Notes: generated by a model from the sequence alone, not told the origin. Positions 50,854 through 61,433 are shown, counted from the stretch's first letter. The stretch is DNA of 64,000 nt from Anaerolinea thermophila UNI-1 (GCF_000199675.1 NC_014960.1:124001-188000), one strand, 5' to 3'. Translations and numbers: made by a program.

Positions 50854-51405
50854 ATGCGCAAACTTACCCTGATTGTGCTGGTGGCGTTCCTGGCGCTCAG
50901 CGCCTGTGCTTCTCCTGTGCCTTCTTCCACGCCTGTCCCCACCCTTGGGGAAACCCGGGATGTGACCGGCGGGGGTTTTTCTTTCCAGATTCCACCGGAC
51001 TACTCCGCAAGTGTGGAGGGCGGCAGAGTGGACCTTTCTGATAAGCAGGGCTCGCTTCTTCTGCACCTGTACGGCGAGCCTGCCGATGTGGGGGAGACGT
51101 CTCTGGAGAAAATTGTGGATTCCATCGTCAGCGAAGCCATGTTGCGCGGCAACGGCGTCTATGAGAAAAGCGCGGTGTACACGGTAACCATCGCCGGGGT
51201 GAAGGGCAACGGCTACGACCTGATCGGCACGTACTTTGGCGCGCCGTTTGAGGGTCAGGCGGTGATTGTGCCGCGCAAGAGCGGCGGCTTTTTCTTTGGG
51301 ATGGGGCTGGCGTTGGGTCAGGGTGAAGAGGGACGCTGGCAAAAAGAGGGCAAAGCGGTGTTTCAAGCCATGCTTCAAACGGTGCAGTTCACCGACAAGC
51401 CGTAA
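50854..51405 (+). CDS. Putative lipoprotein of unknown function
   Basis: 183 residues. Signal peptide with lipobox (LALSAC, Cys about 18), a short Pro/Ser/Thr linker, then a beta-rich domain beginning GGGFSFQIPPDYSASVEGGRVDL, reminiscent of PsbP/DUF1795-type small domains (FSFQIP, then LLHLY). GAGGAAAG upstream. It is probably cotranscribed with the preceding NBR1-like lipoprotein (37-bp gap). Function is not recognisable. Confidence 0.7.
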   Translation: MRKLTLIVLVAFLALSACASPVPSSTPVPTLGETRDVTGGGFSFQIPPDYSASVEGGRVDLSDKQGSLLLHLYGEPADVGETSLEKIVDSIVSEAMLRGNGVYEKSAVYTVTIAGVKGNGYDLIGTYFGAPFEGQAVIVPRKSGGFFFGMGLALGQGEEGRWQKEGKAVFQAMLQTVQFTDKP

Positions 51406-51438
51406 GCGGTTGGGGCTTGCCGGTGAACTCTCAATCCG

Positions 51439-51678
51439 TTAATTCGCTCCGCCTTCGGGCACGCCCAGCCAGAGGTGGTTGGGGAGCACCTGTTTGCTGG
51501 GGCGCAGTTCAATAACACCGCTCCGGACGGGTTCTTCCGGGAGCATGGAAGGGTGTACAAAGCACAGCGTGGGCATGATGCCGTATTTTTTCTGGTAATA
51601 TGCCGCGGCGCGCTGTACTTTGGTTTGTAAATCGGCGTGAGCGTCGCCGTCGTACCAGAGCATTCCAGTTCGCATCAT
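51439..51678 (-). CDS. Small conserved-looking protein of unknown function
   Basis: 79 residues: MMRTGMLWYDGDAHADLQTK then a helical segment (VQRAAAYYQKKYG) and PTLCFVHPSML. It starts 3 bp after the stop of the degenerate FtsK-like gene, which argues that it is real and cotranscribed under the SOS-type promoter at 52559-52606. I do not recognise a family. Confidence 0.65.
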   Translation of the reverse strand: MMRTGMLWYDGDAHADLQTKVQRAAAYYQKKYGIMPTLCFVHPSMLPEEPVRSGVIELRPSKQVLPNHLWLGVPEGGAN

Positions 51679-51681
51679 CGT

Positions 51682-52539
51682 TCATTCCTCCGTTTCGCTC
51701 AATTCTGGCAGGGGTTTCCCCGCCAGTTCAAAGGTCAACCAGCCCTCCGGCAGGCGCACGCAGAATTGCTCGCGGTGCTCCAGCGCGGGCAGATTTTCTT
51801 CTATCAGCGGCAGGGTGGAATAGACGCCAGGATCGCTCGTCCAGCCCAAAATGCGGGTTTTGAACAGGCGCATCCAGCGGGTAAGGCTGGCGGTGCTGGA
51901 AGCGGGGGCGGTTGCCAGCACCCACACACTGGCTTCGGCGCCCTGTTTGATCAGCCAGTCCAGTTGTACCATCGCGTCGTATCCCAGGCTCATCACGGCT
52001 TCCAGGTCGTCAATCAGAATCAGCACAGCGGGACCGCCGCGCATGCCCATGCGCCGCTGTTCGACCAGTTCGGCAAGCGATTTCAGCCAGCGGGTGCAGG
52101 GTTCGGCTTCGAGGGCTTCAATGCCCAGGGAATGGCGTTCGTATCCGCCCTCACTGCGCCACATCCACCAGCGCTCGGGCTGGGAAGAAAGAATCAGGTA
52201 CTGCAGGCGGTGCGGGGGATTGGTTTGCATGCCGCTCTCCAGCACGCCCCGCAGGATCTCGCGGCGAGCGGAGCGGTCGTCGCTGAGAATCAGTACCGCG
52301 CCGGGGGTGGGGTCGCCCAAATCCAGCAGGACGGGCAAGCCGTCTTTGCCCACACCCAGCAGGGCGGTGTCTGGCGGCAGGCGGCGCGGCATGGGCGGAC
52401 GGCGTCTGCCACCGGCTGCAGGGTTGGTGCGGGATTGTAAGGCATCGCCCACGCGCTGTGCTACCCGTTGCCCGGTTTCCCTCAGATTGGGGAACGGGCG
52501 CAGGGGTTGAAGCGGGGGAAGAGGTCTCAAGGTGGACAT
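51682..52539 (-). CDS. FtsK/HerA-like ATPase-fold protein with degenerate P-loop
   Basis: 285 residues. The N-terminus is Pro/Arg-rich (1-50). Residues about 65-260 follow the pattern of an FtsK/SpoIIIE-type motor (HLLVAG-like PGAVLILSDDRSARREILRGVLES, AVLILIDDLEAVMSL as Walker B, SVWVLATAP as sensor), but the Walker A GxxGxGKT is replaced by ILSDDRSARR, so ATP hydrolysis is doubtful. The gene lies behind a promoter carrying a perfect GAAC-N4-GTTC box and could be part of the SOS response. An IS element sits just upstream of that promoter. Confidence 0.6.
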   Translation of the reverse strand: MSTLRPLPPLQPLRPFPNLRETGQRVAQRVGDALQSRTNPAAGGRRRPPMPRRLPPDTALLGVGKDGLPVLLDLGDPTPGAVLILSDDRSARREILRGVLESGMQTNPPHRLQYLILSSQPERWWMWRSEGGYERHSLGIEALEAEPCTRWLKSLAELVEQRRMGMRGGPAVLILIDDLEAVMSLGYDAMVQLDWLIKQGAEASVWVLATAPASSTASLTRWMRLFKTRILGWTSDPGVYSTLPLIEENLPALEHREQFCVRLPEGWLTFELAGKPLPELSETEE

Positions 52540-52558
52540 AATCTTGTTCTTTCCAGAA

Positions 52559-52606
52559 TAGAACTAATGTTCTATTACAGTATAACGCGAAAGTTCGCGT
52601 TGTCAA
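52559..52606 (-). promoter_or_regulatory. LexA-type promoter of the FtsK-like/small-protein operon
   Basis: Minus strand: TTGACA (52606-52601), a 16-bp spacer, TATACT (52584-52579). A perfect palindrome TAGAAC-TAAT-GTTCTA (52559-52574) covers the start point and matches the GAAC-N4-GTTC SOS box. A second palindrome, AACGCGAA-AG-TTCGCGTT (52584-52601), fills the -35/-10 spacer. Confidence 0.75.
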
Positions 52607-52616
52607 GAGGTTTTCC

Positions 52617-53859
52617 CTGAAATTCAGACATGAGTTAGGACAGTTGGGCGAACGATAGCAACAAACGACGCCAAAGCCTCCTTGACAATGGACTGCCACT
52701 CACGGGGTGGAAGCCACCATTTCTGTTTGAGCAAGATAAACAGACCCGAATAGCGCCGCCATTTCTTGCCCGTCTTGTGCAGAACGACATCAACATTCTC
52801 CTGTAGCTGGTTTGGCGATCCATACAGGCGGTCTCGCAAGCCTTCACCGATCAACAAGGCAATCGCATAAACCAACAGCAGCATTGCTACCATCTTTTCC
52901 ATGTTTTCCTGTCGCTTATTCATCAGCCGGGTCATCCCCAGCAGTCCTTTCAAATCGCGGAAGGTTTCCTCGATTTTCATCCGCCAGAGATACACCTGCC
53001 ATGCCCGCTCGGGTTCGAGGTTGCTCATCACCCATAACGGTTCAGCCAGGCCCTTCTTCCAGACACCGATCAGGTTGACGCATACCTTGCCTTTGTACCA
53101 CACGGATGGGTGGATTACCTTTTCACCGGGAGCGAGTGATAAGACCACTTCCCTGCCCTCGGCATCCCAGAACCTGGGCGGATGGTGGCCCAGGTTCAGA
53201 CGAATGACAAAGTTCACTCCCTCTTCGACCAGATTGAGCAACAATTCGAGGTAACTGAATTCCCGATCCAACACCAACGGACGCTCCCCCAGCAGGTCTT
53301 TCAATCCGGCGAACGCACGGACATGGTTCACATTGCGCGACGACCGGTCAGCGGCGATGGTCTTGGACGAGTAGGTCAGCAAACCGCAAGGGAGAGCCCG
53401 TCCGCGATAGGGTGTGGCCAACAGCAACACCCAGAAGCCTCGCGTCTTGCCGTCTTTGAGCGTGCCGACATACTCCGTCTTCCAGGCTTGTGGACGTTCA
53501 ATCTCGGTCGGGTCGCCAATCACATACTCGGCTTGTTCACAAAACAGACGCCAGAGCATGGCCCGCGGGTCAACCTTTTGCAGAAAGCGCTGGATGCGTT
53601 TGTAACTGGCCGCGCTACCGCCGCGCATTTTGCCCGCAATCTCGGTCAGCCGCAAGGAGCGGGCCACCAGCATGGCTTGCCCAATTTCTGCCGCTTTGGC
53701 AGCGGTGATTTCATCATCAAAAAACTCCTCCATGAAAGAACGCATCGGGATATACTTATCCATGATGAGCCTCCTACCGATTAGTTGCTGCGAACCAAGT
53801 GTATCGGTTGGGAGGCTCTTTATACACTACAAATGTCCCAACTTATGCCCGAACTTCAG
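52617..53859. mobile_element. IS4-family insertion sequence, complete
   Basis: About 1243 bp. The ends are imperfect inverted repeats of about 28 bp: the left begins CTGAAATTCAGACATGAGTT and the right (reverse complement) CTGAAGTTCGGGCATAAGTT. A 7-bp direct repeat GTTTTCC flanks both sides (52610-52616 and 53860-53866), a target-site duplication. One transposase gene fills it. The intact duplication and ORF suggest a recent, possibly active insertion. Confidence 0.88.
52624..53763 (-). CDS. IS4-family DDE transposase
   Basis: 379 residues, full length. DDE catalytic pattern: Asp in TYSSKTIAAD-like and LVLDREFSYLELL, and the YREK signature of IS4 transposases in YLWRMKIEETFRDLK (Y-2-R-3-E-6-K). 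It starts about 95 bp inside the right end and its stop lies within the left inverted repeat. No frameshift or internal stop, so it may be active. Confidence 0.93.
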   Translation of the reverse strand: MDKYIPMRSFMEEFFDDEITAAKAAEIGQAMLVARSLRLTEIAGKMRGGSAASYKRIQRFLQKVDPRAMLWRLFCEQAEYVIGDPTEIERPQAWKTEYVGTLKDGKTRGFWVLLLATPYRGRALPCGLLTYSSKTIAADRSSRNVNHVRAFAGLKDLLGERPLVLDREFSYLELLLNLVEEGVNFVIRLNLGHHPPRFWDAEGREVVLSLAPGEKVIHPSVWYKGKVCVNLIGVWKKGLAEPLWVMSNLEPERAWQVYLWRMKIEETFRDLKGLLGMTRLMNKRQENMEKMVAMLLLVYAIALLIGEGLRDRLYGSPNQLQENVDVVLHKTGKKWRRYSGLFILLKQKWWLPPREWQSIVKEALASFVAIVRPTVLTHV

Positions 53860-53875
53860 GTTTTCCTGAAAATCA

Positions 53876-53912
53876 TCCACCTTCCCTGAAACACAGGGAA
53901 GGTGGATTTACA
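53876..53912 (-). terminator. Hairpin terminator after the P-type ATPase gene
   Basis: 13-bp stem TCCACCTTCCCTG / CAGGGAAGGTGGA (53876-53888 and 53894-53906), loop AAACA. On the minus strand it is followed by TGATTTTC, on the plus strand by TTTAC. It most likely ends the P-type ATPase transcript. Confidence 0.7.
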
Positions 53913-53941
53913 ACAGAGGAAGGAAGATGGCAAGGATCAGA

Positions 53942-56680
<2,739 letters not shown>

Positions 56681-56699
56681 AAAAAAAGACCTCCTCGAA

Positions 56700-56815
56700 A
56701 AGTGTTCGCGGTGGTCTCGCATCGGGTGACGATTTTCGAGGGCAACCGGGAGAAAACTCCGTGTTGACGATTGCCTCCCCGCTCCAGCGGAACGGGCGCT
56801 ACTCCCCAACCTTGT
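56700..56815 (-). promoter_or_regulatory. yybP-ykoY (Mn2+) riboswitch
   Basis: On the minus strand the leader contains GGTTGGGGAGTAGC (56810-56798 region), CGTCAACACGG (about 56769-56759) and GCGAGACCACCGCG (56720-56707). These are the conserved GGGGAGUAGC, GUCAACA and CGAGACCA blocks of the yybP-ykoY motif. It sits directly before the Shine-Dalgarno of the P-type ATPase, so translation or transcription should rise with Mn2+. Confidence 0.9.
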
Positions 56816-56879
56816 AAAGGCATTCTAACACAATCCTTCCCGAAAAGAAAAGGATTTTCCTCAAGATTATATAAAAATC

Positions 56880-58148
56880 TTATGGAGCCGCTTCGAGGAT
56901 GCGCACCCGCAGGATACGGTCGCCTTCGGGCAGGTCTGCGGGCGAGGACGGGTCGCGCGGGGTCAGGCGATTCAGCACCTCCAGACCCTCAATGACCTGC
57001 CCGAAGATGGGGTACTGTCCGTCCAGGTCGGGCAGGGCGGTGTAGGCAATGAAGAACTGACTGCCGTTGCTGTTGGGTCCGGCGTTTGCCATCGCCACGC
57101 GCCCGGGCTGATCGAAGCGCAGGGCGTTGAGCTCATCGGCAAAGGCGTAGCCGGGCGTGCCGAAACCACTCCCGCTGGGGTCGCCGCTCTGAGCAATGTA
57201 GCCGGGCAGGACGCGGTGGAAAAGCACGCCGTCGTACCAGCCCTGGCGCGCCAGAAAGACGAAGTTGTTGACCGTCTGCGGAGCCTGGTCGGCGAACAAC
57301 TGGATGCGCAGTTCCCCCTGCGTGGTTTCCAGCACGGCGACGTAGGTGCGCGCCGGGTCAATCACAAAGGGCGGGCACTGGCGGAACTGACGGCTCTTCA
57401 GGTCTTCCAGCAACAGCAGGGTTTCCAGACTGCGGTAGTCGCGCGGGCCCTGATACATGCGCTGATTGACCAGCACAAAGGGCATGGTGGGAATGCCCAG
57501 GCGAAAGCCCTCTTCCTGCGCCTGCTGAAGGCTGAGACGGATGGCGGGGTCGTCCAGCGCGGAGAGGAAAGTTGGCACGTCCAGCGCCAAATCGGCGGCG
57601 CGGGCTTCCAGCCAGGCGCGGAATTCGGCTTCGGGCAGGGGCGTCCACTCTTCCTGACGCTCCAGCAGAAGATGGGTCATCTCCCAGAATTTGCCCTGCG
57701 CGCCGGCGGCTTCGGCGGCGGCGCCTGCCAGCAGAGATTTATCGTTGGCGGGCAGGGGGAAATGGCGGAACACCCGCCGCACTTTTTCGGGGTAGCGTTC
57801 CCGCAGGCGCGTCAGGGACCAGTCTAGCGCCAGACTGGCGGGGGCTTGCAGGTCGGTGTACTCGATGAAGGTCAGCACGGCGTTTTCGGGACCCTGCGTC
57901 CAGTCCTGCGCCGAAGGGGGCGGGAAGAGCGGCGGCTCAGTGCTGGGGGTGGGGGTCGGCTCCACGCTGACGAGGACGCAGTCCATCGTTTCGGGGAGCG
58001 GGGTGGTTTTGGGGATGTTAAGGGCAAGGGTTGCCGAAGGCGAGGGCTGGGGGGAGAGCGGGGCGGGCGCGGGGGAGCATCCGCCTGCCAGCATTCCCAG
58101 AGAGGATAAGCAGAGTGCAAGCATCATCCATTGCCAGCGCAGTTTCAT
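56880..58148 (-). CDS. Lipoprotein: thioredoxin-fold (DsbA-like, no CxxC) fused to cyclophilin-type PPIase
   Basis: 422 residues from ATG 58148; longer in-frame starts lack a signal peptide. Lipobox MLAGGC (Cys about 23), a Pro/Ser/Thr linker (about 25-70), then a Thioredoxin_4-like domain (about 80-235: ENAVLTFIEYTDLQAPASLALDW to GIPTMPFVLVNQRMY with the cis-Pro). The position of the usual CPxC reads QAPA, so no redox cysteines. The C-terminal cyclophilin domain (about 260-420) has LFADQAPQTVNNFVFLAR, FHRVLPGYIAQSGDP, AMANAGPNSNGSQFFI. Probably an extracytoplasmic peptidyl-prolyl isomerase/chaperone. Confidence 0.87.
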   Translation of the reverse strand: MKLRWQWMMLALCLSSLGMLAGGCSPAPAPLSPQPSPSATLALNIPKTTPLPETMDCVLVSVEPTPTPSTEPPLFPPPSAQDWTQGPENAVLTFIEYTDLQAPASLALDWSLTRLRERYPEKVRRVFRHFPLPANDKSLLAGAAAEAAGAQGKFWEMTHLLLERQEEWTPLPEAEFRAWLEARAADLALDVPTFLSALDDPAIRLSLQQAQEEGFRLGIPTMPFVLVNQRMYQGPRDYRSLETLLLLEDLKSRQFRQCPPFVIDPARTYVAVLETTQGELRIQLFADQAPQTVNNFVFLARQGWYDGVLFHRVLPGYIAQSGDPSGSGFGTPGYAFADELNALRFDQPGRVAMANAGPNSNGSQFFIAYTALPDLDGQYPIFGQVIEGLEVLNRLTPRDPSSPADLPEGDRILRVRILEAAP

Positions 58149-58274
58149 GATTCGGAAATTCCTCCCTGCCTGAATTGTAAACCACCTTTCATAAAGCGTG
58201 AGCGGGGCGGGTATGAAGAATATCCTCACCCTGCCGATTTTTGGCTTAACTTTCCCCAAAAAGTATGGAAAGTG

Positions 58275-58283
58275 TGCTATAAC
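58275..58283 (+). promoter_or_regulatory. Extended -10 (TGC-TATAAC) upstream of terC
   Basis: TGC-TATAAC predicts a start near 58290 and a leader of about 90 nt. The leader contains CCACCG/CGGTGG and CTCCC/GGGAG pairings close to the Shine-Dalgarno (about 58330-58372). I do not see the yybP-ykoY motif here. Confidence 0.45.
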
Positions 58284-58378
58284 CGCTTGCACGTCCCTCT
58301 GTGTCAGGCGTTTTGTCCATTGCCACGACCACCGTCCGCCTCCCGGTGGGACCTGCATCTTCCGGTGGGAGTGCTGAA

Positions 58379-59236
58379 ATGGATCTGTCCTTTCTGGTCA
58401 TCATCCTGCAGTTGATTTTTCTGGAAGGCATCCTGTCCATAGATAATGCCGCCGTGCTGGGGGCAATGGTTTCCAGCCTGCCCGACACTCAACCCATCCC
58501 CTGGCCCCCTGCGCTTAAGCGGGTGGGTCACTGGCTGGACGGGGTGCTGGGGCCGCAACGGCTGGCGGCTCTGCGGGTGGGTTTGCTGGGCGCGTACGTG
58601 GGGCGCGGCTTGATGCTCCTTGCCGCCAGTTTCATCATCCGCAACCCGTGGCTCAAACTGGTGGGCGCGGCGTACCTTATCCGCCTGGCGCTGGACGACC
58701 TGAGCGCCCCCGGCGAGCAGGGTGCGGAAGAGGACGGCGAAGTGCGCCCGGTGCGGCAGGCGGGCTTCTGGCTCACCGTGCTGAACGTGGAACTGATGGA
58801 TCTGGCGTTCAGCCTGGATAACGTGGTGGCGGCGGTCTCGCTCTCCGACCATATTCTGGTGGTGATGCTGGGGGTTGCCATCGGCATCCTGGTGATGCGC
58901 TTTGCGGCGGGCATCTTCAGTTACGTGGTCGAGCGCGAACCGATTCTCAAATCTGCCGCGTATATCCTGGTGCTGAGCATCGGCATCGAACTGGTGCTGG
59001 AAGAACTGGGCATTATGGAGTTTTCGGACTGGGCGCGCTTTGGCATTTCCATGTCCATCATTGCCCTCTCGCTGGCGTATGCGCACCTGCCCTTCCTGCG
59101 CATCTTCCGTCCGGTGCTGGTGTGGCTCAGTCAGGGGTTCGGCATCATCAACGCTCTCATCGTCTGGGTGCTGGCGCCTCTGCGCGGACTGGTGTATCTT
59201 GTGCGGCTGGCTTTCCGCCGCCCGGAAAAAGCCTGA
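58379..59236 (+). CDS. TerC-family integral membrane protein
   Basis: 285 residues from ATG 58379 with GGTGGGAG eight bases upstream; the 26 extra in-frame codons upstream are leader. About seven TM helices with the conserved acidic TM residues of TerC proteins (EGILSIDNAAVLGAMV and VELMDLAFSLDNVVAAVSL). TerC-family proteins (Alx, MeeF/MeeY) are implicated in Mn2+ export, often metallating secreted enzymes. Its closeness to the Mn2+-riboswitch P-type ATPase supports a role in manganese homeostasis. Confidence 0.9.
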   Translation: MDLSFLVIILQLIFLEGILSIDNAAVLGAMVSSLPDTQPIPWPPALKRVGHWLDGVLGPQRLAALRVGLLGAYVGRGLMLLAASFIIRNPWLKLVGAAYLIRLALDDLSAPGEQGAEEDGEVRPVRQAGFWLTVLNVELMDLAFSLDNVVAAVSLSDHILVVMLGVAIGILVMRFAAGIFSYVVEREPILKSAAYILVLSIGIELVLEELGIMEFSDWARFGISMSIIALSLAYAHLPFLRIFRPVLVWLSQGFGIINALIVWVLAPLRGLVYLVRLAFRRPEKA

Positions 59237-59255
59237 AACTTCGGTAAAAACACCG

Positions 59256-59291
59256 CCCGCCCGTGGAGACATTCCACGGGCGGGTTTTTGT
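59256..59291 (+). terminator. Intrinsic terminator of terC
   Basis: 11-bp stem CCCGCCCGTGG / CCACGGGCGGG (59256-59266 and 59274-59284), loop AGACATT, then TTTTTG. A fragment of the GAGCCTGCCGAAG-type dispersed repeat (CCTTCGGCAGGCTCGCC) follows at about 59308. Confidence 0.9.
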
Positions 59292-59345
59292 TTTCTATTT
59301 CCTTCGCGCCTTCGGCAGGCTCGCCGTGCGGTTAGACCACACATT

Positions 59346-60017
59346 TTACGGCTCTGTCACCAGCACATCCCACTGACCAAAGTAATACAGCAGGTACTCG
59401 CCTGCCTGTAACTGGTTTGGAAGCACAAAAGGAACGCGCGGCGAAAGCCGCACCAGTGACGCGGAAGGCATGTCGAACGGCTCGATGAACAGGACGTCAA
59501 AACCGCCAATGTCTTCCTCTTTATCCTTTCTAAACAGGTCAGAACCTGAAAGGGCAAAGGATGCAGGAGTGATGAGTTGCATGAGCGAGCAATCAGACAC
59601 ATACGTCGACTGCCACAACGTGGTCTCCGCGGGCGACAAAACGGTCATCGCGTAGGAATCAACAACATCTATGTCCTCAAAATCAGGTTCATCCATAAAG
59701 GGATCGTACCCTCTGACATTCCCGCTCTCGGAAAGGTCGTTGAGCGTCTCTTCCAATGCCTCTTCTCCCAATACCTCGGTATAAAACGTGGGGTGCTGGT
59801 ACGCCCAGTCCCAATCCCCTTTGACCGCGCTGGATTTATTCTCATGGTATACCACCAGGCGGCGGTCATCCTCTGCCACCTTGTTGTAAAACCACCTGAA
59901 AAACGCGGACGCATTCTGCGATTCGCCCACGTAGCCAACAGCCAGCATGTACATCAGGGGTTCAGCGGGGACTTCAAAGGGAATGTTGCGGTGTTTCAGC
60001 CAGCCAAGTCGAATCAT
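59346..60017 (-). CDS. Protein of unknown function
   Basis: 223 residues from ATG 60017 with GGAGG nine bases upstream; the upstream in-frame stretch is not coding-like. No signal peptide, no clear TM helix. Acidic and aromatic-rich (GDWDWAYQHPTFY, DEPDFEDIDVVDSY), ending with a beta-looking segment (GEYLLYYFGQWDVLVTEP). I recognise no family. It is the gene nearest to the CRISPR array on this side but shows no Cas motif. Confidence 0.6.
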   Translation of the reverse strand: MIRLGWLKHRNIPFEVPAEPLMYMLAVGYVGESQNASAFFRWFYNKVAEDDRRLVVYHENKSSAVKGDWDWAYQHPTFYTEVLGEEALEETLNDLSESGNVRGYDPFMDEPDFEDIDVVDSYAMTVLSPAETTLWQSTYVSDCSLMQLITPASFALSGSDLFRKDKEEDIGGFDVLFIEPFDMPSASLVRLSPRVPFVLPNQLQAGEYLLYYFGQWDVLVTEP

Positions 60018-60160
60018 CCTGTTCCTCCATGATTTGTCGTGAAGATGACCCTCTGTCGGTTTCAACCCCCGAGTATAGAACAAATGCCCTGAAAATGAAA
60101 GGGTTTTTCAGCCCTGGCGGTGGAAAACATGTCCGGGTCGCGGGCGCAGGAAGGATGATG

Positions 60161-60273
60161 TTACCGCAAAGGCGCGAAGACGCAAAAAAGAAACCGTGTA
60201 TTACGGCTTGCGCACCCCGAGCAACGCCGAGGGGCACGGCGCACAAAACCCCCTCTCCCAAAAGGGAGAGGGG
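60161..60273. repeat. Dispersed repeat and GC hairpin before the CRISPR array
   Basis: TTACCGCAAAGGCGCGAAGA (continuing CGCAAAAAAG) at 60161-60190 resembles the unit near 14550. Then a perfect hairpin CCCCTCTCCC-AAAA-GGGAGAGGGG at 60250-60273 follows, a common intergenic element. No gene is seen between 60018 and 60284. Confidence 0.55.
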
Positions 60274-60284
60274 CAGGGGGTGAG

Positions 60285-61155
60285 GGAGCAATCCCCTTCC
60301 GGGGCTTCTTAGATTCTGACATAAAAGTTGGGGTTAACAACCCAAAACTTCTGAACATGGGTCTTAATCCCCTTCCGGGGCTTCTTAGATTCTGACATAA
60401 GAAAATGTTTACTATTATTGCTCTTGTAATCGTCTTAATCCCCTTCCGGGGCTTCTTAGATTCTGACCTTAGTCGGGGCGAAGGTCGAGTTCTTCGACAA
60501 GCGCCGTCTTAATCCCCTTCCGGGGCTTCTTAGATTCTGACGCGGTCTGTCAACTAGCGAGTCTTCCGCTTCCGGACGAGTCTTAATCCCCTTCCGGGGC
60601 TTCTTAGATTCTGACCCAGGAAATTGTAGGAAACGTAAACGGGATTCCTGTGGTAGTCTTAATCCCCTTCCGGGGCTTCTTAGATTCTGACTTCAAAGAA
60701 AGGAAGGATAAATTCATATGGTCACAATTATGTCTTAATCCCCTTCCGGGGCTTCTTAGATTCTGACCTTTCGAGTGATCCGCACGGGTGAGGAAAAAAT
60801 CCTGTCTTAATCCCCTTCCGGGGCTTCTTAGATTCTGACCGTGAGCACTACAAGCAGGAAGCCGTCCTCGTCGCCGAGTCTTAATCCCCTTCCGGGGCTT
60901 CTTAGATTCTGACGTCACAAGTTGCAGAACTTGTAGACCCGCCATATAGCCCGTCTTACATTGTCTTAATCCCCTTCCGGGGCTTCTTAGATTCTGACAT
61001 AATATTTATCTGTATGACGAAAATTTCCTGGCTTTAGCAGTCTTAATCCCCTTCCGGGGCTTCTTAGATTCTGACCTTTACAAGGTATGGCGATAGTTAC
61101 AATAATTCAAGCTGGAAATGTCTTAATCCCCTTCCGGGGCTTCTTAGATTCTGAC
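60285..61155 (-). CRISPR. CRISPR array, 12 repeats and 11 spacers, no cas genes in the window
   Basis: A 36-bp repeat (plus strand: starts GTCTTAATCCCC, centre CCTTCCGGGG, ends TTAGATTCTGAC) occurs at 60361, 60432, 60506, 60580, 60656, 60732, 60804, 60878, 60963, 61040 and 61120, all identical. A twelfth copy at 60285-60320 has its first six bases changed. Spacers are 35-44 bp except one of 49 bp (60914-60962). The degenerate copy at the low end, the 8-nt tag ATTAAGAC at the repeat 3' end on the minus strand (like the ATTGAAAC handle of type I/III systems) and the leader promoter all indicate minus-strand transcription. Confidence 0.97.
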
Positions 61156-61244
61156 TGCACTTTTGCCCTTCCACTTCACCGCCGGAAGGAAGCCGCGTAG
61201 TTCAGAACTGCTTCCAGCATAGCACAACCTTTGGCAAAAATCAA
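61156..61244 (-). promoter_or_regulatory. CRISPR leader with promoter
   Basis: Minus strand: TTGATT (61244-61239), a 17-bp spacer, TGC-TATGCT (extended -10; hexamer 61221-61216). The start is predicted near 61209, about 54 nt before the first repeat. AT-rich sequence continues upstream to about 61260, as in typical leaders. Confidence 0.75.
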
Positions 61245-61303
61245 GCCGTTTTTTGAGCATTTTTCACACCACACTGCCTGCAAAATCCACCTGCCCGAAT
61301 TTT

Positions 61304-61359
61304 GCGTACCCCCCCTCGGTTTGGGGTCAAAAATGGGCATTTTTTAAGGGGGGGTACGC
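61304..61359. repeat. Inverted repeat with C7/G7 arms
   Basis: 12-bp perfect arms GCGTACCCCCCC (61304-61315) and GGGGGGGTACGC (61348-61359) around a 32-nt loop, downstream of the ferritin gene. It may act as its transcription terminator or RNA-stabilising structure, but no T-tract follows on the minus strand. Dispersed-repeat fragments (GGCTCGGCAGGCTCGCC) follow at 61388-61404. Confidence 0.6.
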
Positions 61360-61433
61360 GAAAGTCCGTCCGGCTCGGCTTCGGCATGGCTCGGCAGGCT
61401 CGCCAACCGGGGCTCGGCGGGCGGGATGGGCGC

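Noticed and set aside
58284..58378. Second yybP-ykoY riboswitch before terC
   Set aside because: The GGGGAGUAGC and GUCAACA blocks are absent; only unrelated GC hairpins are present.
59346..60017. Cas or anti-CRISPR gene next to the array
   Set aside because: No Cas motif in the protein; closeness to the array alone is not evidence.
60604..60945. Open frame across the CRISPR array with a repeated SESKKPRKGIK segment
   Set aside because: It is just the translation of CRISPR repeats and spacers.
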